Source of the DNA: Ancylobacter crimeensis
GTDB taxonomy: Bacteria; Pseudomonadota; Alphaproteobacteria; Rhizobiales; Xanthobacteraceae
DNA length: 64,000 bases
NCBI RefSeq assembly: GCF_023016805.1
Contig: NZ_JALKCH010000004.1
Span: 351,954 to 415,953, forward strand
Direction: 5' to 3'
Shown: positions 1 to 8,461 of the stretch, piece after piece
How the letters are laid out: every line of letters begins with the position of its first letter
Position numbering within the stretch: the first letter of the stretch is position 1
Notes under the pieces: model-generated
Told to the model about the DNA's origin: nothing
Seen by the model: the letters and a program-made list of their open reading frames with translations, nothing else
Databases searched by the model: none
Translations under genes and position numbers: made by a program

Positions 1-2
1 TG

Positions 3-518
3 CTCATCAATGCCTCTATCCTGATTCTCGCCGCCGCCAGTTTCCATCATGGCGGGGTAGGGGAGGTTGCCGATCTCGGGCGGGCTCACGAACTGCTCAA
101 TCCGCTGCTCGGCAGTGCGCTGGCGCCGACGCTGTTCGCTGTGGCACTGATCTGCTGCGGCCTCAATTCCACGGTGACGGCGACCATTGCCGGGCAGGCG
201 GTGATGGAGGGTTTCCTGCGGCTCAGGATTGCTCCCTGGCTGCGTCGTCTTCTTACCCGCTTCATAGCCATCGTCCCGGCCGCTGTGGTGACGGTGGCCT
301 ATGGCGAGAAGGGCGCCGGAGCTCTCCTGATCTTCAGCCAGGTGGTGCTGAGCCTGCAACTGCCCTTTGCGGTTGTTCCGCTGGTGATGTTTACCGCAGA
401 TCGGCGCAAGATGGGGGTGTTCGTCGCGCCGCGCTGGCAGAGCGTGCTGGCGGCGCTGGCGGCGTTGCTCATCATCGGGCTCAACCTGAAGCTTCTGACC
501 GACCTCGCGATGGGGTGA
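3..518 (+). CDS. NRAMP-family divalent metal transporter, 3' end only
   Basis: The last 171 residues of an inner-membrane NRAMP (MntH-like) transporter, which imports Mn2+/Fe2+ with protons. The start lies outside the window. The stretch [19 protein letters not shown] aligns in my memory with the MntH segment holding STV...AGQ...M.GF. At least four hydrophobic segments follow, ending at a TGA at 516-518. The metal-binding DPGN helix would lie upstream and cannot be checked. A short hydrophilic loop (FTADRRKMG) precedes the last helix, as in MntH. I leave the symbol empty because the defining half is missing. Confidence 0.85.
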   Translation, partial: LINASILILAAASFHHGGVGEVADLGRAHELLNPLLGSALAPTLFAVALICCGLNSTVTATIAGQAVMEGFLRLRIAPWLRRLLTRFIAIVPAAVVTVAYGEKGAGALLIFSQVVLSLQLPFAVVPLVMFTADRRKMGVFVAPRWQSVLAALAALLIIGLNLKLLTDLAMG

Positions 519-615
519 TCGGAAGAAGCGTCTCTGCCGGTCCATGCCCCTTGCCGGACCGGTCCGCCTGCTTCCATGCTGGACCCTGCGGATCAGATGT
601 CGTCAGGGAGCCAAC

Positions 616-1989
616 ATGCCTGCAAACGGCACCTTCTTCGGAGACCTGCTGACCCAGATCTCGGAGCGCGGTCGTGCGATGCTCGATCTCGGTCGGGACC
701 GGAAACCGACCGGCGGCCAGAAGGCGGCGAGCATCGTGTCGTTGTGCGAGCGCCTCCTCTCCGGGCGTGGGGAGGCTTCGCGGGTCGCTCTGGCGCAGGA
801 GATCCTCGCGCGCTATGGCGGGCTGAAGACGGGTGAGCGGATCGCGTTCTTCGAGGCATTGGCCCAGGCCTTCGCTGTCGATCGCGCCGCACTCGACCGC
901 GCGATCGCGGCGCATGTGGCCGATCCGACGGAGCGCAGCATTGCCGGCCTTCATGCCGCCAGCGAGCCGCGCCGGCAGGAGCTGATCCGTCGGCTCAACC
1001 TCGCGCCGGGCGCGACAGGTGTCCTGGTGGGGATGCGCGCGGCGCTGCTTGACGTATTGTCACGTCGGCCTGATCTCTCCTCCGTGGATCGGGATTTCAC
1101 CCATCTCTTCACATCCTGGTTCAATCGGGGGTTTCTCGTGCTGCGCCGGATCGACTGGTCGACCCCTGCCAACGTGCTGGAAAAGATCATCCGCTACGAG
1201 GCGGTGCATGAGATCCGGGACTGGGACGACCTGCGCGCGCGCGTCGATAGCCCAGACCGTCGCTGCTACGCCTTCTTCCATCCCGCGCTGATCGACGAGC
1301 CGCTGATCTTCGTCGAGGTCGCATTGATGCGCGAGATGCCCGGCGCCATAGCGCCGCTCCTCGCCGGCAAGCGCACGCCGCTCGATCCCGCCACGGCGAA
1401 GGTTGCGGTATTCTACTCCATATCCAACTGCCAAACCGGCCTCGGAGGCGTGAGCTTCGGTAATTTCCTGATCAAGCAGGTGGTCGAGGAAATCTCGCGT
1501 GAACTGCCGGGCCTCGGAAGTTTCGTGACTCTTTCGCCCGTGCCCGGCTTCCGTGCCTGGCTGGAGGGCGAGCGTGCCAGTGCGTCGTCGGTCGTCCTGA
1601 CCGAGGCGGACAGACGTGCGCTGCAGGGGCTCGATTGGCAGGATCTGGCGCAGAACCCCGCTGCGCAGGAGGTGCTGACGCCGGTGCTCACGGCGTTGGC
1701 TGCGCATTATTTCCTGATCGCCCGGAGCCCCAAGGGCCGTCCGCAGGATCCCGTCGCCAGGTTCCATCTCGGCAATGGCGCGCGGCTGGAGCGGATCAAC
1801 CCCTTCGGCGATGTCTCCGAGAAGGGGTTGAGGCAGGCAGCAGGACTCATGGTGAATTATCGCTATGTCCAGGAGGACATCGAGGCCAACCACGAAGCCT
1901 TCTTCGACAAGGGGCGTATCGTCGCCAGTCCGCAGGTGCATCGCATGCTGCGGGCGGAGAGCCAGCAGGCTGCACTTGTCGCGGGTTAG
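616..1989 (+). CDS. matA: malonyl-CoA decarboxylase
   Basis: Decarboxylates malonyl-CoA to acetyl-CoA and CO2 in the cytoplasm. The protein is 457 residues, in the range of this family (PF05292). Visible family blocks include SISNCQTGLGGVSFGNFLIK, then FVTLSPVPGFRAWL, which carries the serine of the catalytic SPxPGF block, and PVARFHLGNGARLERINPFGD, which carries the catalytic histidine. I chose the ATG at 616 because AGGGAG lies just upstream at about 605-610. An in-frame ATG at 544 would add 24 residues unlike the family. No malonyl-CoA synthetase (matB) or malonate carrier is adjacent, so its partner genes are elsewhere. Only 12 nt separate its stop from the convergent uppP-like gene. Confidence 0.93.
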   Translation: MPANGTFFGDLLTQISERGRAMLDLGRDRKPTGGQKAASIVSLCERLLSGRGEASRVALAQEILARYGGLKTGERIAFFEALAQAFAVDRAALDRAIAAHVADPTERSIAGLHAASEPRRQELIRRLNLAPGATGVLVGMRAALLDVLSRRPDLSSVDRDFTHLFTSWFNRGFLVLRRIDWSTPANVLEKIIRYEAVHEIRDWDDLRARVDSPDRRCYAFFHPALIDEPLIFVEVALMREMPGAIAPLLAGKRTPLDPATAKVAVFYSISNCQTGLGGVSFGNFLIKQVVEEISRELPGLGSFVTLSPVPGFRAWLEGERASASSVVLTEADRRALQGLDWQDLAQNPAAQEVLTPVLTALAAHYFLIARSPKGRPQDPVARFHLGNGARLERINPFGDVSEKGLRQAAGLMVNYRYVQEDIEANHEAFFDKGRIVASPQVHRMLRAESQQAALVAG

Positions 1990-2001
1990 ATCTCTTTCGC
2001 C

Positions 2002-2874
2002 TCAGGCAATGACGCCGCGCGCGGCCAGCACGAGCAGCAGCACGCCGAGTGCGATGCGGTAAATGACGAAGGGCCAGGTCGAAAAGCGTTCCAACACGCG
2101 CATCAAGCCCCAGATGGCGACGAGGGACGACAGCCCGCCGACCACGATGCCGATGGCGAGCAGCATCCAGCCATGGCCGTCCAGCCCCAGCTTGTACAGT
2201 TCCCAGATTTCCTTGATGCCTGCCAGCGCGATCGCGGGTAGGCCGAGGAGGAAGGACAGGCGCGCTGCTTCGTCGCGGCGGAACCCCAGTGCCAGACCGG
2301 CGGTCAGGGTCGAGCCGGAGCGGGATACGCCGGGGATGAGCGCAGCCACCTGCGCGAGCCCGACCAGCATGAGGTCGCGTGTCCTGAGATCGTCGAAATC
2401 GCGGCGATGGGAAGCCATGAGTTCCGTCAGTGCCAGCAGACCACCCATGACGAGGCAGGCGAGGCCCACGGCCCAGATGCTGCGCAGAGGCGAGCCGCAG
2501 CTGTTGAGGCTGTGCGACAGAGCAAGGCCGGCAATGACGATCGGGAGGGTGCCGATGAGGATCCATACCACGAGGCGAAAATCATAATCGCCGAAATCGC
2601 GACGCCTGATCGCCGACGCGGCGCCGCCGCCGATGGTGGAGATGTCCTGCCAGAAATAGCTGACGACGCCCACGAGCGCTGCCATCTGCATCGCGGCAGA
2701 GAAGGCAGCGCCGGGATCGGGCCATCCCAGAAGCGCGGGAACCACGCGCATATGGGCGCTGGAGGAAATCGGCATCAGCTCGGTGATGCCCTGCACCACC
2801 CCAAGAATGGCAACCTTCGCCGCACTCAGATCCACGAAGCCCGTAGCCGACCCGACCGTGCACGCATCGACCAT
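2002..2874 (-). CDS. uppP: undecaprenyl-diphosphatase (UppP/BacA family)
   Basis: Integral membrane phosphatase that recycles undecaprenyl pyrophosphate to the monophosphate carrier used for peptidoglycan and O-antigen. At 290 residues it is slightly longer than the usual ~270. The two signature motifs are present: QGITELMPISSSAHM near residues 29-43 (family form QGxTEFLPVSSSGHL) and PGVSRSGSTLTAGLALGF further on. The first is somewhat divergent (Met, Ala-His-Met instead of Leu, Gly-His-Leu). Bacteria often carry several paralogues, so this may be a secondary copy with another lipid pyrophosphate as substrate. It is transcribed away from the AT-rich gap that it shares with the cfa gene. Confidence 0.88.
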   Translation of the reverse strand: MVDACTVGSATGFVDLSAAKVAILGVVQGITELMPISSSAHMRVVPALLGWPDPGAAFSAAMQMAALVGVVSYFWQDISTIGGGAASAIRRRDFGDYDFRLVVWILIGTLPIVIAGLALSHSLNSCGSPLRSIWAVGLACLVMGGLLALTELMASHRRDFDDLRTRDLMLVGLAQVAALIPGVSRSGSTLTAGLALGFRRDEAARLSFLLGLPAIALAGIKEIWELYKLGLDGHGWMLLAIGIVVGGLSSLVAIWGLMRVLERFSTWPFVIYRIALGVLLLVLAARGVIA

Positions 2875-3244
2875 CTATGCCCCCGACGCTTTCGCACAAC
2901 CGCGCGTCACCGTGATGCGAGGCCGCATAGCCATGCGCCGATCTAGCTCATGCAGCGATAATGTCCAGTCATTTGTTGAGTCATCTATCAAAATATAAGT
3001 CGAAATTAAGTAATACGCCCGTTCTGTTTACGCTGCGTTTAGGGAGTTAGGAGAATGGATTTGATAAAAATCAGTTTCTATTGATTATATTTTTCCGAAA
3101 TAATGACTTAAAGTAATATGAGATCATTATAAATGAAGAAGGTGCTGATGCAGCGACTGTTGTCATCGTGAGGTCGAGGCGTCACTTGACAGTCATGTCG
3201 CTCATGGGGCCCGATGACCCGGTCATTCCCGGAGCGGTGATCCG
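2875..3244. other. AT-rich divergent intergenic region upstream of uppP and cfa
   Basis: A gap of 370 nt between two divergent genes. From about 2940 to 3170 it is strikingly AT-rich against the GC-rich background. It holds a perfect 7-bp inverted repeat, ATAATGA (3100-3106) and TCATTAT (3124-3130), and a TATAAA box at 3128-3133. A 12-codon open frame starts at 3133 but has no ribosome binding site, so I do not call it. Promoters for cfa and uppP probably lie here, but I cannot fix them. Confidence 0.6.
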
Positions 3245-4465
3245 ATGCGTTTTCTTCCCCACCTCCTGAAGCGTTTCATCGAAAAGGGGCGGCTGGTCGT
3301 CATCGATGCCGGTGGCAGCTACCAGAGCTTCGGAACGGGAAGGGACGGCCCCGAAGTCACCATCCGTTTCGCCGACGCGAAGCTGGAGCGGGAGCTGTTC
3401 TTCAATCCCGAACTGGTCGCCGCCGAGGCCTATATGGATGGTCGCCTGACCTTCGAGGGTGGATCGGGCGTCTATGATTTCCTGTATCTGTTCTCGATCA
3501 ACCGCAAGGGGCTTGGTTCCCACCCCGTACAGCAGGGTCTGCGGCGGGCGTGGCGAGGGCTGAGGCGCTGGCACCAGTCAAACCCGCTCGGCCGTGCGGC
3601 CAGCAATGCGCAAAGCCATTACGATCATCCGCCGGACTTCTATCGTCTCTGGCTCGATAGCCGGATGATCTATTCGTGCGCCTATTTCCCCACGCCAGAT
3701 GCCTCGCTGGAGGAAGCCCAGGAAGCAAAGCTCAGGCACATCGCGGCCAAGCTCAAGCTGGAGCCGGGAATGAAGGTGGCTGAGATCGGCTCGGGCTGGG
3801 GCGCGCTCGCCATCTATCTCGCCGAACGGGGCGTGCATGTCACCGCCATCAATGTTGCGACCGAACAACTCGCGGAATCGCGCAAGCGCGCCGAGGCCGC
3901 CGGCGTCGCTGATCGCATCACGTTCTTCGAGCGTGATTATCGGGAGCTGACGGGCAGCTTCGATCGCGTCGTCTCCGTCGGGATGATGGAGCATGTCGGC
4001 GTCAATCATTTCGACGAATATTTCGCCACCGTTAAGCGCCTGCTGGGACCCGGCGGATTTGCGATGATCCACGCCATTGGGCGGATGTCGCCGCCCGGCA
4101 CCACGGCGCCCTTCATCCGCAAGTATATCTTTCCCGGCGGTTATGTGCCCGCGATGTCCGAGGTTTTTTCCTCGCTGGAACGCGTCGGGCTCTGGGCAGC
4201 CGACTGCGAGATCCTGCGGCTGCACTATTACTGGACCATCCGGAACTGGCGGCTCAACTTCGAGGCGAAGCGGCCGGAGGTGGTCGCCATGATGGGCGAA
4301 CGGTTCGCCCGCATGTGGGAGTTCTATCTGGTAGCGGTCGAGCTCGGCTTCCTGCATGGCTCGAACATGGTCTACCAGCTTCTTCTTGCCAACGAACGCG
4401 ATGCGGTGCCGGTCATCCGCGACTACATCGTCGATGAAGAGCGGGCGCTGGCGAAACTGGCTTAG
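3245..4465 (+). CDS. cfa: cyclopropane-fatty-acyl-phospholipid synthase
   Basis: Methylates cis double bonds of membrane phospholipid acyl chains with S-adenosylmethionine to form cyclopropane rings. It acts at the inner membrane surface and usually belongs to stress or stationary-phase physiology. The 406 residues fit the family. The SAM site VAEIGSGWGALAIYLAE lies near residues 178-194. The block MIYSCAYF near residue 141 corresponds to the conserved SC-Y-F stretch of Cfa, and SVGMMEHVGVNHF carries the conserved glutamate and histidine. GGAG sits 8 nt before the ATG. The gene stands alone, convergent with the tetR gene. Paralogous methyltransferases of unknown substrate share this fold, so the precise product is inferred. 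Confidence 0.92.
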   Translation: MRFLPHLLKRFIEKGRLVVIDAGGSYQSFGTGRDGPEVTIRFADAKLERELFFNPELVAAEAYMDGRLTFEGGSGVYDFLYLFSINRKGLGSHPVQQGLRRAWRGLRRWHQSNPLGRAASNAQSHYDHPPDFYRLWLDSRMIYSCAYFPTPDASLEEAQEAKLRHIAAKLKLEPGMKVAEIGSGWGALAIYLAERGVHVTAINVATEQLAESRKRAEAAGVADRITFFERDYRELTGSFDRVVSVGMMEHVGVNHFDEYFATVKRLLGPGGFAMIHAIGRMSPPGTTAPFIRKYIFPGGYVPAMSEVFSSLERVGLWAADCEILRLHYYWTIRNWRLNFEAKRPEVVAMMGERFARMWEFYLVAVELGFLHGSNMVYQLLLANERDAVPVIRDYIVDEERALAKLA

Positions 4466-4499
4466 TCGCAGCAGGGGTTGGGCCCTGTGCCTGCCTTCA

Positions 4500-5156
4500 T
4501 CAGTCCGGCTTGTGGGGGCCATAGGCGGCGAGGAAGACGCGCACCGCACGGTCGACGGTCTGCTGGATCTGCTCCGGCGCAGGCTGTTGCGTTTCGCCAA
4601 ACAGCAGGCCCTTGGTGATGCTGCTCTGGCACATATTGAAGAACAGATGCGCCGCCGCGATCTCGTCATCGAGCACCAGATGGCCGCGATCGGCGTGCTG
4701 GCGGAGCAGGTCGGCAAGGCGTCGCCCGCCGTTGCAGGGACCTGTGTTGTAGAACGCTTTGCCGATATTCGGGAATTTCTCCGCGACGCCGATGACCATG
4801 CGTACAAGGCGAATATGGTCCGGCTGCACCATCATGGTCATGAAGGATACGCCGATGCGGCGCAGCTGGCTCTCCACATCCTCGTTGTCGCGGTCGATCT
4901 CGAACAGCAGCTCCGCCGAGCGTGCCCGGTCGGTGTGGACCAGCGCTTCGAACAGCTCTTCCTTGCTTGGGAAATAAACGTAGATCGTCGCCTTGGAGAC
5001 ACTGGCCGCGCGTGCAACCTCGTCCATGCTGGCGCCGTCGAAGCCTTTGTCGAAGAATACGCGCCGGGCGCCGTCGAGAATGTCCCGACGCTTCGAGGAT
5101 TCGGTCTCATGGCGCGCCGCAGGCCGCGGAGAGGTATCGGAGTCAGTCATACTCAT
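4500..5156 (-). CDS. TetR-family transcriptional repressor of the adjacent efflux operon
   Basis: A 218-residue DNA-binding regulator. The N-terminal helix-turn-helix (about residues 24-70) has the TetR pattern ending in SVSKATIYVYFPSKEELFEA. The remaining ~150 residues are the helical ligand-binding domain. It is divergent from the EmrA/EmrB-type pump genes and the space between holds two matching palindromes, so it very probably represses the pump and itself until a toxic ligand binds. GGAGGAGAG (5166-5174) precedes the ATG at 5156. A second ATG two codons later is also possible. The ligand is unknown. Confidence 0.93.
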   Translation of the reverse strand: MSMTDSDTSPRPAARHETESSKRRDILDGARRVFFDKGFDGASMDEVARAASVSKATIYVYFPSKEELFEALVHTDRARSAELLFEIDRDNEDVESQLRRIGVSFMTMMVQPDHIRLVRMVIGVAEKFPNIGKAFYNTGPCNGGRRLADLLRQHADRGHLVLDDEIAAAHLFFNMCQSSITKGLLFGETQQPAPEQIQQTVDRAVRVFLAAYGPHKPD

Positions 5157-5211
5157 CTGGCGTTTCTCTCCTCCCGCATAGGTTCCATACGCAACCCTGT
5201 CAAATCAATTG

Positions 5212-5262
5212 ACTAAACCGTTCAGTTTGATATGTAAAGGCCATCAAACTGAACGGTTCAGT
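5212..5262. promoter_or_regulatory. twin TetR-type operator between tetR and emrA
   Basis: Two 20-nt arms (5212-5231 and 5243-5262) form an inverted repeat with a single mismatch and an 11-nt spacer. Each arm itself holds a 15-nt odd-centred palindrome: ACTGAACGGTTCAGT at 5248-5262 is perfect, and the copy at 5212-5226 differs at one position. The centres are 36 bp apart. A possible -35 (TTGACT, 5209-5214) and weak -10 (TATGTA, 5231-5236) for the pump operon overlap the repeat. On the other strand, TTGACA (5198-5203) lies toward tetR. Binding of two TetR dimers is inferred. Confidence 0.8.
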
Positions 5263-5328
5263 CGTTTAAGCGTTATGGCGAACGACTCTCCGCGCCCGGC
5301 GCGGGCATTCCAGTAAGGCGGAAAGACC

Positions 5329-6489
5329 ATGGCACAGACCGCAGAGATCGAGCGCACGCCGGCCAATGAGCCTGTGCCGTTCACGCTCCGGAAGAAGCTC
5401 GACCCGTCCGAAGCGGACGCTTCACCGGACAGTGCTGATGTGGCTCCCCCCAAGCGTTCCCGCAAGAAGCTGATTTTCGGCGGCATTCTGCTTCTGGCCC
5501 TGGCAGCCGGTGGCTATTACGGCCAGGAGTGGTGGCGGGTCGGTCGCTTCATGATTTCGACCGACGACGCCTATGTCGCCGCTGATACCTCGGTGCTTGC
5601 TGCCAAGGTGTCCGGCTATATTGTCGGCGTCGATATCGCCGACAATCAGCCGGTCAGGAAGGGCGATGTCATCGCTCGCATCGACGATGTCGACTACAAG
5701 CTCGCGGTGAAGGCCGCGGAAGGAAAGATCGCGACCCAGCAGGCGACGCTCGACCGCTATACCCAGCAGATCGCTGCCGCGCAAGCGAGCCTTGTCCAGG
5801 CAAAGGCGCAGGTGGTTGCCGATCAGGCGGAACTCGACCGGGCACAGGCAGATTTCCAGCGCCAGCAGGAGCTCGCAAAGGATTCCTTCGCCAGCCGTGC
5901 CACGCTCGACACCGCCCGCGCCACCCGCGACAAGGCCAAGGCCGCCGTCGATGCCGCGCAGGCGGCGGTTACGGCCGCCGACGTCAATGTATCGGTGGTC
6001 GGCGCCCAGCGCACCGAAGCCGAGCGCACGCTCGACGAATTGAAGATCGCGCGCGATCAGGCTCAGCGCAATCTGGACTTCACCGCCATTCGGGCGCCGT
6101 TCGACGGTGTCGTCGGCAATCGGGCGGTGGAGGTTGGCCAGCTCGTGCAGGCAGGTACCCGCATCGCGGCGGTAGTGCCGCTGAGCGCGGTCTATGTCGA
6201 TGCCAACTTTAAGGAGACCCAGCTCGGTCGCCTGAGGCCGGGGCAGCGGGTGCGCATCGAGGTTGACGCTTATCCGAACGAGGATTTCGAGGGCAGCGTC
6301 GCCAGCGTCTCGCCCGCCTCCGGCTCGGTGTTCAGCTTGCTGCCGCCCGAGAATGCGACCGGCAATTTCACCAAGATCGTGCAGCGCGTGCCGGTGCGGG
6401 TCGAGATCGACGAAGCCGCGCGCGCCAAGGGTGAGCTGCGTCCCGGCATGTCGGTGACGGCGATCGTCGATACGCGCGGGCATTCCTGA
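5329..6489 (+). CDS. emrA: EmrA/HlyD-family membrane fusion protein of a multidrug pump
   Basis: Periplasmic adaptor linking an MFS exporter to an outer membrane channel. 386 residues: a cytoplasmic N-terminus, one membrane anchor (about residues 48-65), the typical STDDAYVAADTSVLAAKVSGY lipoyl-like start near residue 80 (split here from longer context), a long coiled coil (about 125-250), and the FTAIRAPFDGVVGN second lipoyl half. AAGGCGGAAAG precedes the ATG. The EmrB-type transporter follows 39 nt downstream. Expression is probably controlled by the divergent TetR protein. The symbol reflects family, not proven drug range. Confidence 0.9.
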   Translation: MAQTAEIERTPANEPVPFTLRKKLDPSEADASPDSADVAPPKRSRKKLIFGGILLLALAAGGYYGQEWWRVGRFMISTDDAYVAADTSVLAAKVSGYIVGVDIADNQPVRKGDVIARIDDVDYKLAVKAAEGKIATQQATLDRYTQQIAAAQASLVQAKAQVVADQAELDRAQADFQRQQELAKDSFASRATLDTARATRDKAKAAVDAAQAAVTAADVNVSVVGAQRTEAERTLDELKIARDQAQRNLDFTAIRAPFDGVVGNRAVEVGQLVQAGTRIAAVVPLSAVYVDANFKETQLGRLRPGQRVRIEVDAYPNEDFEGSVASVSPASGSVFSLLPPENATGNFTKIVQRVPVRVEIDEAARAKGELRPGMSVTAIVDTRGHS

Positions 6490-6528
6490 CGCTTCCGCGG
6501 AGCCGGCACGGCCGGAAGGACGCCAACC

Positions 6529-8118
6529 ATGTCCGACACAACAATGACCGCCGGCCACGGCGCAGGAAAAGGCCAATCCGCCGTCTCGTCCGACGGGCGG
6601 CGGATGTTCGTCTTCCTGTGCATGGTCTTCGGCATGTTCATGGCGATCCTGGATATCCAGATCGTCTCGGCGTCGCTCTCGGAAATCCAGGCCGGCCTGG
6701 CCGCGTCTTCGGACGAAATCTCGTGGGTGCAGACCAGCTATCTCATCGCCGAGGTGGTGATGATCCCGCTGTCGGGCTTCCTGTCCCGCGCGCTGTCCAC
6801 CCGCTGGCTGTTCACTGCATCGGCGGTGGGCTTCACCGCCATGAGCTTCATGTGTGCTACGGCGACCAGCATCGAACAGATGATCGTCTATCGCGCGCTG
6901 CAGGGATTTCTCGGCGGCGGCATGATCCCGACCGTCTTCGCCTCGGCCTATTCCATCTTTCCGCGCGAGAAGCAGCCGGTCGTCACGCCGCTGATCGGCC
7001 TCGTCGCCACGCTGGCGCCGACCATCGGGCCGACCATCGGCGGCTATCTCACCGACCTGTTCTCCTGGCACTGGCTGTTCCTGATCAACGTCGTGCCCGG
7101 GATCTTCGTCATCCTCATCTCGGCGACGATGATCGATTTCGACGAGCCCGACTTCGGGCTGCTCGAACATTTCGACTGGTGGGGGCTGCTGTTCATGGCG
7201 GGCTTCCTCGGCAGCCTCGAATATGTGCTCGAGGAGGGCCCCACCAATGACTGGTTCGGCGACGATACGATCTTCTTCCTCACCATTCTTGGCTCGGTGT
7301 CGTCCGTCGCCTTCTTCTTCCGCGTCTTCATGGCGCGCGAGCCGGTGGTGAACCTGCGGGCCTTCAGCAATCGCAATTTTTCGGTGGGCTCGGCTTTCAG
7401 CTTCGTCGTCGGCATCGGCCTTTATGGCCTCACCTATCTCTACCCGCTCTATCTCTCGCGGGTGCGGGGCTATTCGGCGCTGCAGATCGGCGAGACGATG
7501 TTCGTCTCCGGCCTCACCATGTTCGTCTGCGCGCCCATCGCCGGGCGGCTGATCGGCAAGGTCGACCCGCGGCTGATGATCGCCTTCGGCTTCGGTGCGT
7601 TCGCCTACGGCACCTGGATGGTCACCGGACTGACGGCGGACTGGGATTTCTGGGAGCTTCTGGTCCCGCAGATCCTGCGCGGCGTCGGCATCATGATGGC
7701 GATGATACCCATCAACAACATCTCGCTCGGCACCCTGCCGTCCTCGCAGATCAAGAATGCGTCCGGCCTGTTCAACCTCATGCGCAATCTCGGCGGCGCG
7801 GTGGGCCTCGCTCTCATCAATACCGTGCTGAACGACCGTTGGGACCTGCATCTGGCGCGTCTGCACGAAAGCGTGCAGTGGGCGAACGGTGTCGCGGTGG
7901 AGCGCCTCAACGAGATGACGCAGGCGATGTCGGCGCTCGGCTCGGATGCGGAGCAGGCCGCACTGAAGACGATGGCGATGCAGGTGCGTACCCAGGCCGA
8001 GGTGATGGCCTTTGCCGATGTTTTCATGGTGCTGACCGTGCTGTTCGTCGGGCTTCTGTTCTTGTCGCCGCTGATGAGCCGGCCGGAACCCGGCAAGGGC
8101 GGCGGCGGGGGACATTGA
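6529..8118 (+). CDS. emrB: EmrB/QacA-type MFS drug exporter (DHA2 family)
   Basis: Inner-membrane drug:proton antiporter of the 14-helix DHA2 family, 529 residues. The MFS signature is seen at the start: a first helix with FGMFMAILDIQIVSASL, and later YRALQGFLGGGMIPTVFA with the conserved R-x-x-Q-G-x-G-G-G. The motif LAPTIGPTIGGYL matches the antiporter motif C of helix 5. It forms an operon with the adaptor gene and is expected to work with a TolC-like channel encoded elsewhere. The substrate cannot be read from the sequence. Confidence 0.92.
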   Translation: MSDTTMTAGHGAGKGQSAVSSDGRRMFVFLCMVFGMFMAILDIQIVSASLSEIQAGLAASSDEISWVQTSYLIAEVVMIPLSGFLSRALSTRWLFTASAVGFTAMSFMCATATSIEQMIVYRALQGFLGGGMIPTVFASAYSIFPREKQPVVTPLIGLVATLAPTIGPTIGGYLTDLFSWHWLFLINVVPGIFVILISATMIDFDEPDFGLLEHFDWWGLLFMAGFLGSLEYVLEEGPTNDWFGDDTIFFLTILGSVSSVAFFFRVFMAREPVVNLRAFSNRNFSVGSAFSFVVGIGLYGLTYLYPLYLSRVRGYSALQIGETMFVSGLTMFVCAPIAGRLIGKVDPRLMIAFGFGAFAYGTWMVTGLTADWDFWELLVPQILRGVGIMMAMIPINNISLGTLPSSQIKNASGLFNLMRNLGGAVGLALINTVLNDRWDLHLARLHESVQWANGVAVERLNEMTQAMSALGSDAEQAALKTMAMQVRTQAEVMAFADVFMVLTVLFVGLLFLSPLMSRPEPGKGGGGGH

Positions 8119-8172
8119 GCCAGGGCGGCGACCGGGATGCGGGTCCTGTACCACCCCCGTCGTCGCACCCCC

Positions 8173-8201
8173 TTGCCGTCCTGCCCGCGCTCGGCTATTC
8201 A
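8173..8201 (+). promoter_or_regulatory. possible sigma70-type promoter for the leuA leader transcript
   Basis: TTGCCG at 8173-8178 and TATTCA at 8196-8201 are separated by 17 nt. The expected start near 8208 would give a leader that includes the leucine-codon peptide and hairpins. The match is by eye only. Confidence 0.4.
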
Positions 8202-8234
8202 GCGGAGACGAGAGAGCCTTCGCGAGAGCCGATT

Positions 8235-8336
8235 GTGACGCACACGTCCAACAGCCGCACCGCGAACCCGGCCGCCACGCGGTCTCCGGGTAGCGCTCTC
8301 CTTGTGTCTGGCCTCCTTCTTCTTAGCCGCCCCTGA
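8235..8336 (+). CDS. leuL: leucine-rich leader peptide of leuA
   Basis: A 33-residue open frame starting with GTG and ending SALLVSGLLLLSRP. Six leucine codons are clustered in nine positions (two, then four in a row), directly before a strong hairpin and about 125 nt before leuA. This is the design of ribosome-mediated attenuation: the ribosome stalls on leucine codons when leucyl-tRNA is scarce and changes which hairpin forms. The stop codon lies inside the 5' arm of the hairpin at 8330-8371. Leu leader peptides before leuA are known in alphaproteobacteria. The ribosome binding site (GAGAG at 8224-8228) is weak, and expression is inferred. Confidence 0.62.
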   Translation: MTHTSNSRTANPAATRSPGSALLVSGLLLLSRP

Positions 8337-8371
8337 GAGCCGGCCGGGCTTCGTGCCTGGGCGCTCAGGGG
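8330..8371 (+). promoter_or_regulatory. leuA leader hairpin (attenuator candidate)
   Basis: CCCCTGAG (8330-8337) pairs perfectly with CTCAGGGG (8364-8371). The interior can extend the stem around a TTCG-containing loop. A competing pairing is possible between GCTCTC (8295-8300), inside the leucine-codon region, and GAGAGC (8335-8340), which would break the first stem. No T-tract follows the hairpin. If it regulates, it may act through Rho, through pausing or through another fold rather than as a classical terminator. Confidence 0.55.
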
Positions 8372-8461
8372 ATGACGCGCCGAAAAAAGCCAAGACAAAG
8401 AACCAAGCCGCCTGTGACGCCGCCAGACCGCGCCGGGCCGCACCCGAGAAGGAAGCCTGAC

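Noticed and set aside
3133..3171. 12-codon mini-ORF before cfa as a leader peptide
   Set aside because: No ribosome binding site and no codon pattern that would support attenuation.
5422..8154. 910-codon minus-strand frame across emrA and emrB
   Set aside because: Antisense to two well-supported genes, biased composition, no family.
8372..8461. Upstream ATG of leuA giving 553 residues
   Set aside because: The extension is basic, does not fit the family and follows the leader hairpin; the ATG at 8462 has a good ribosome binding site.
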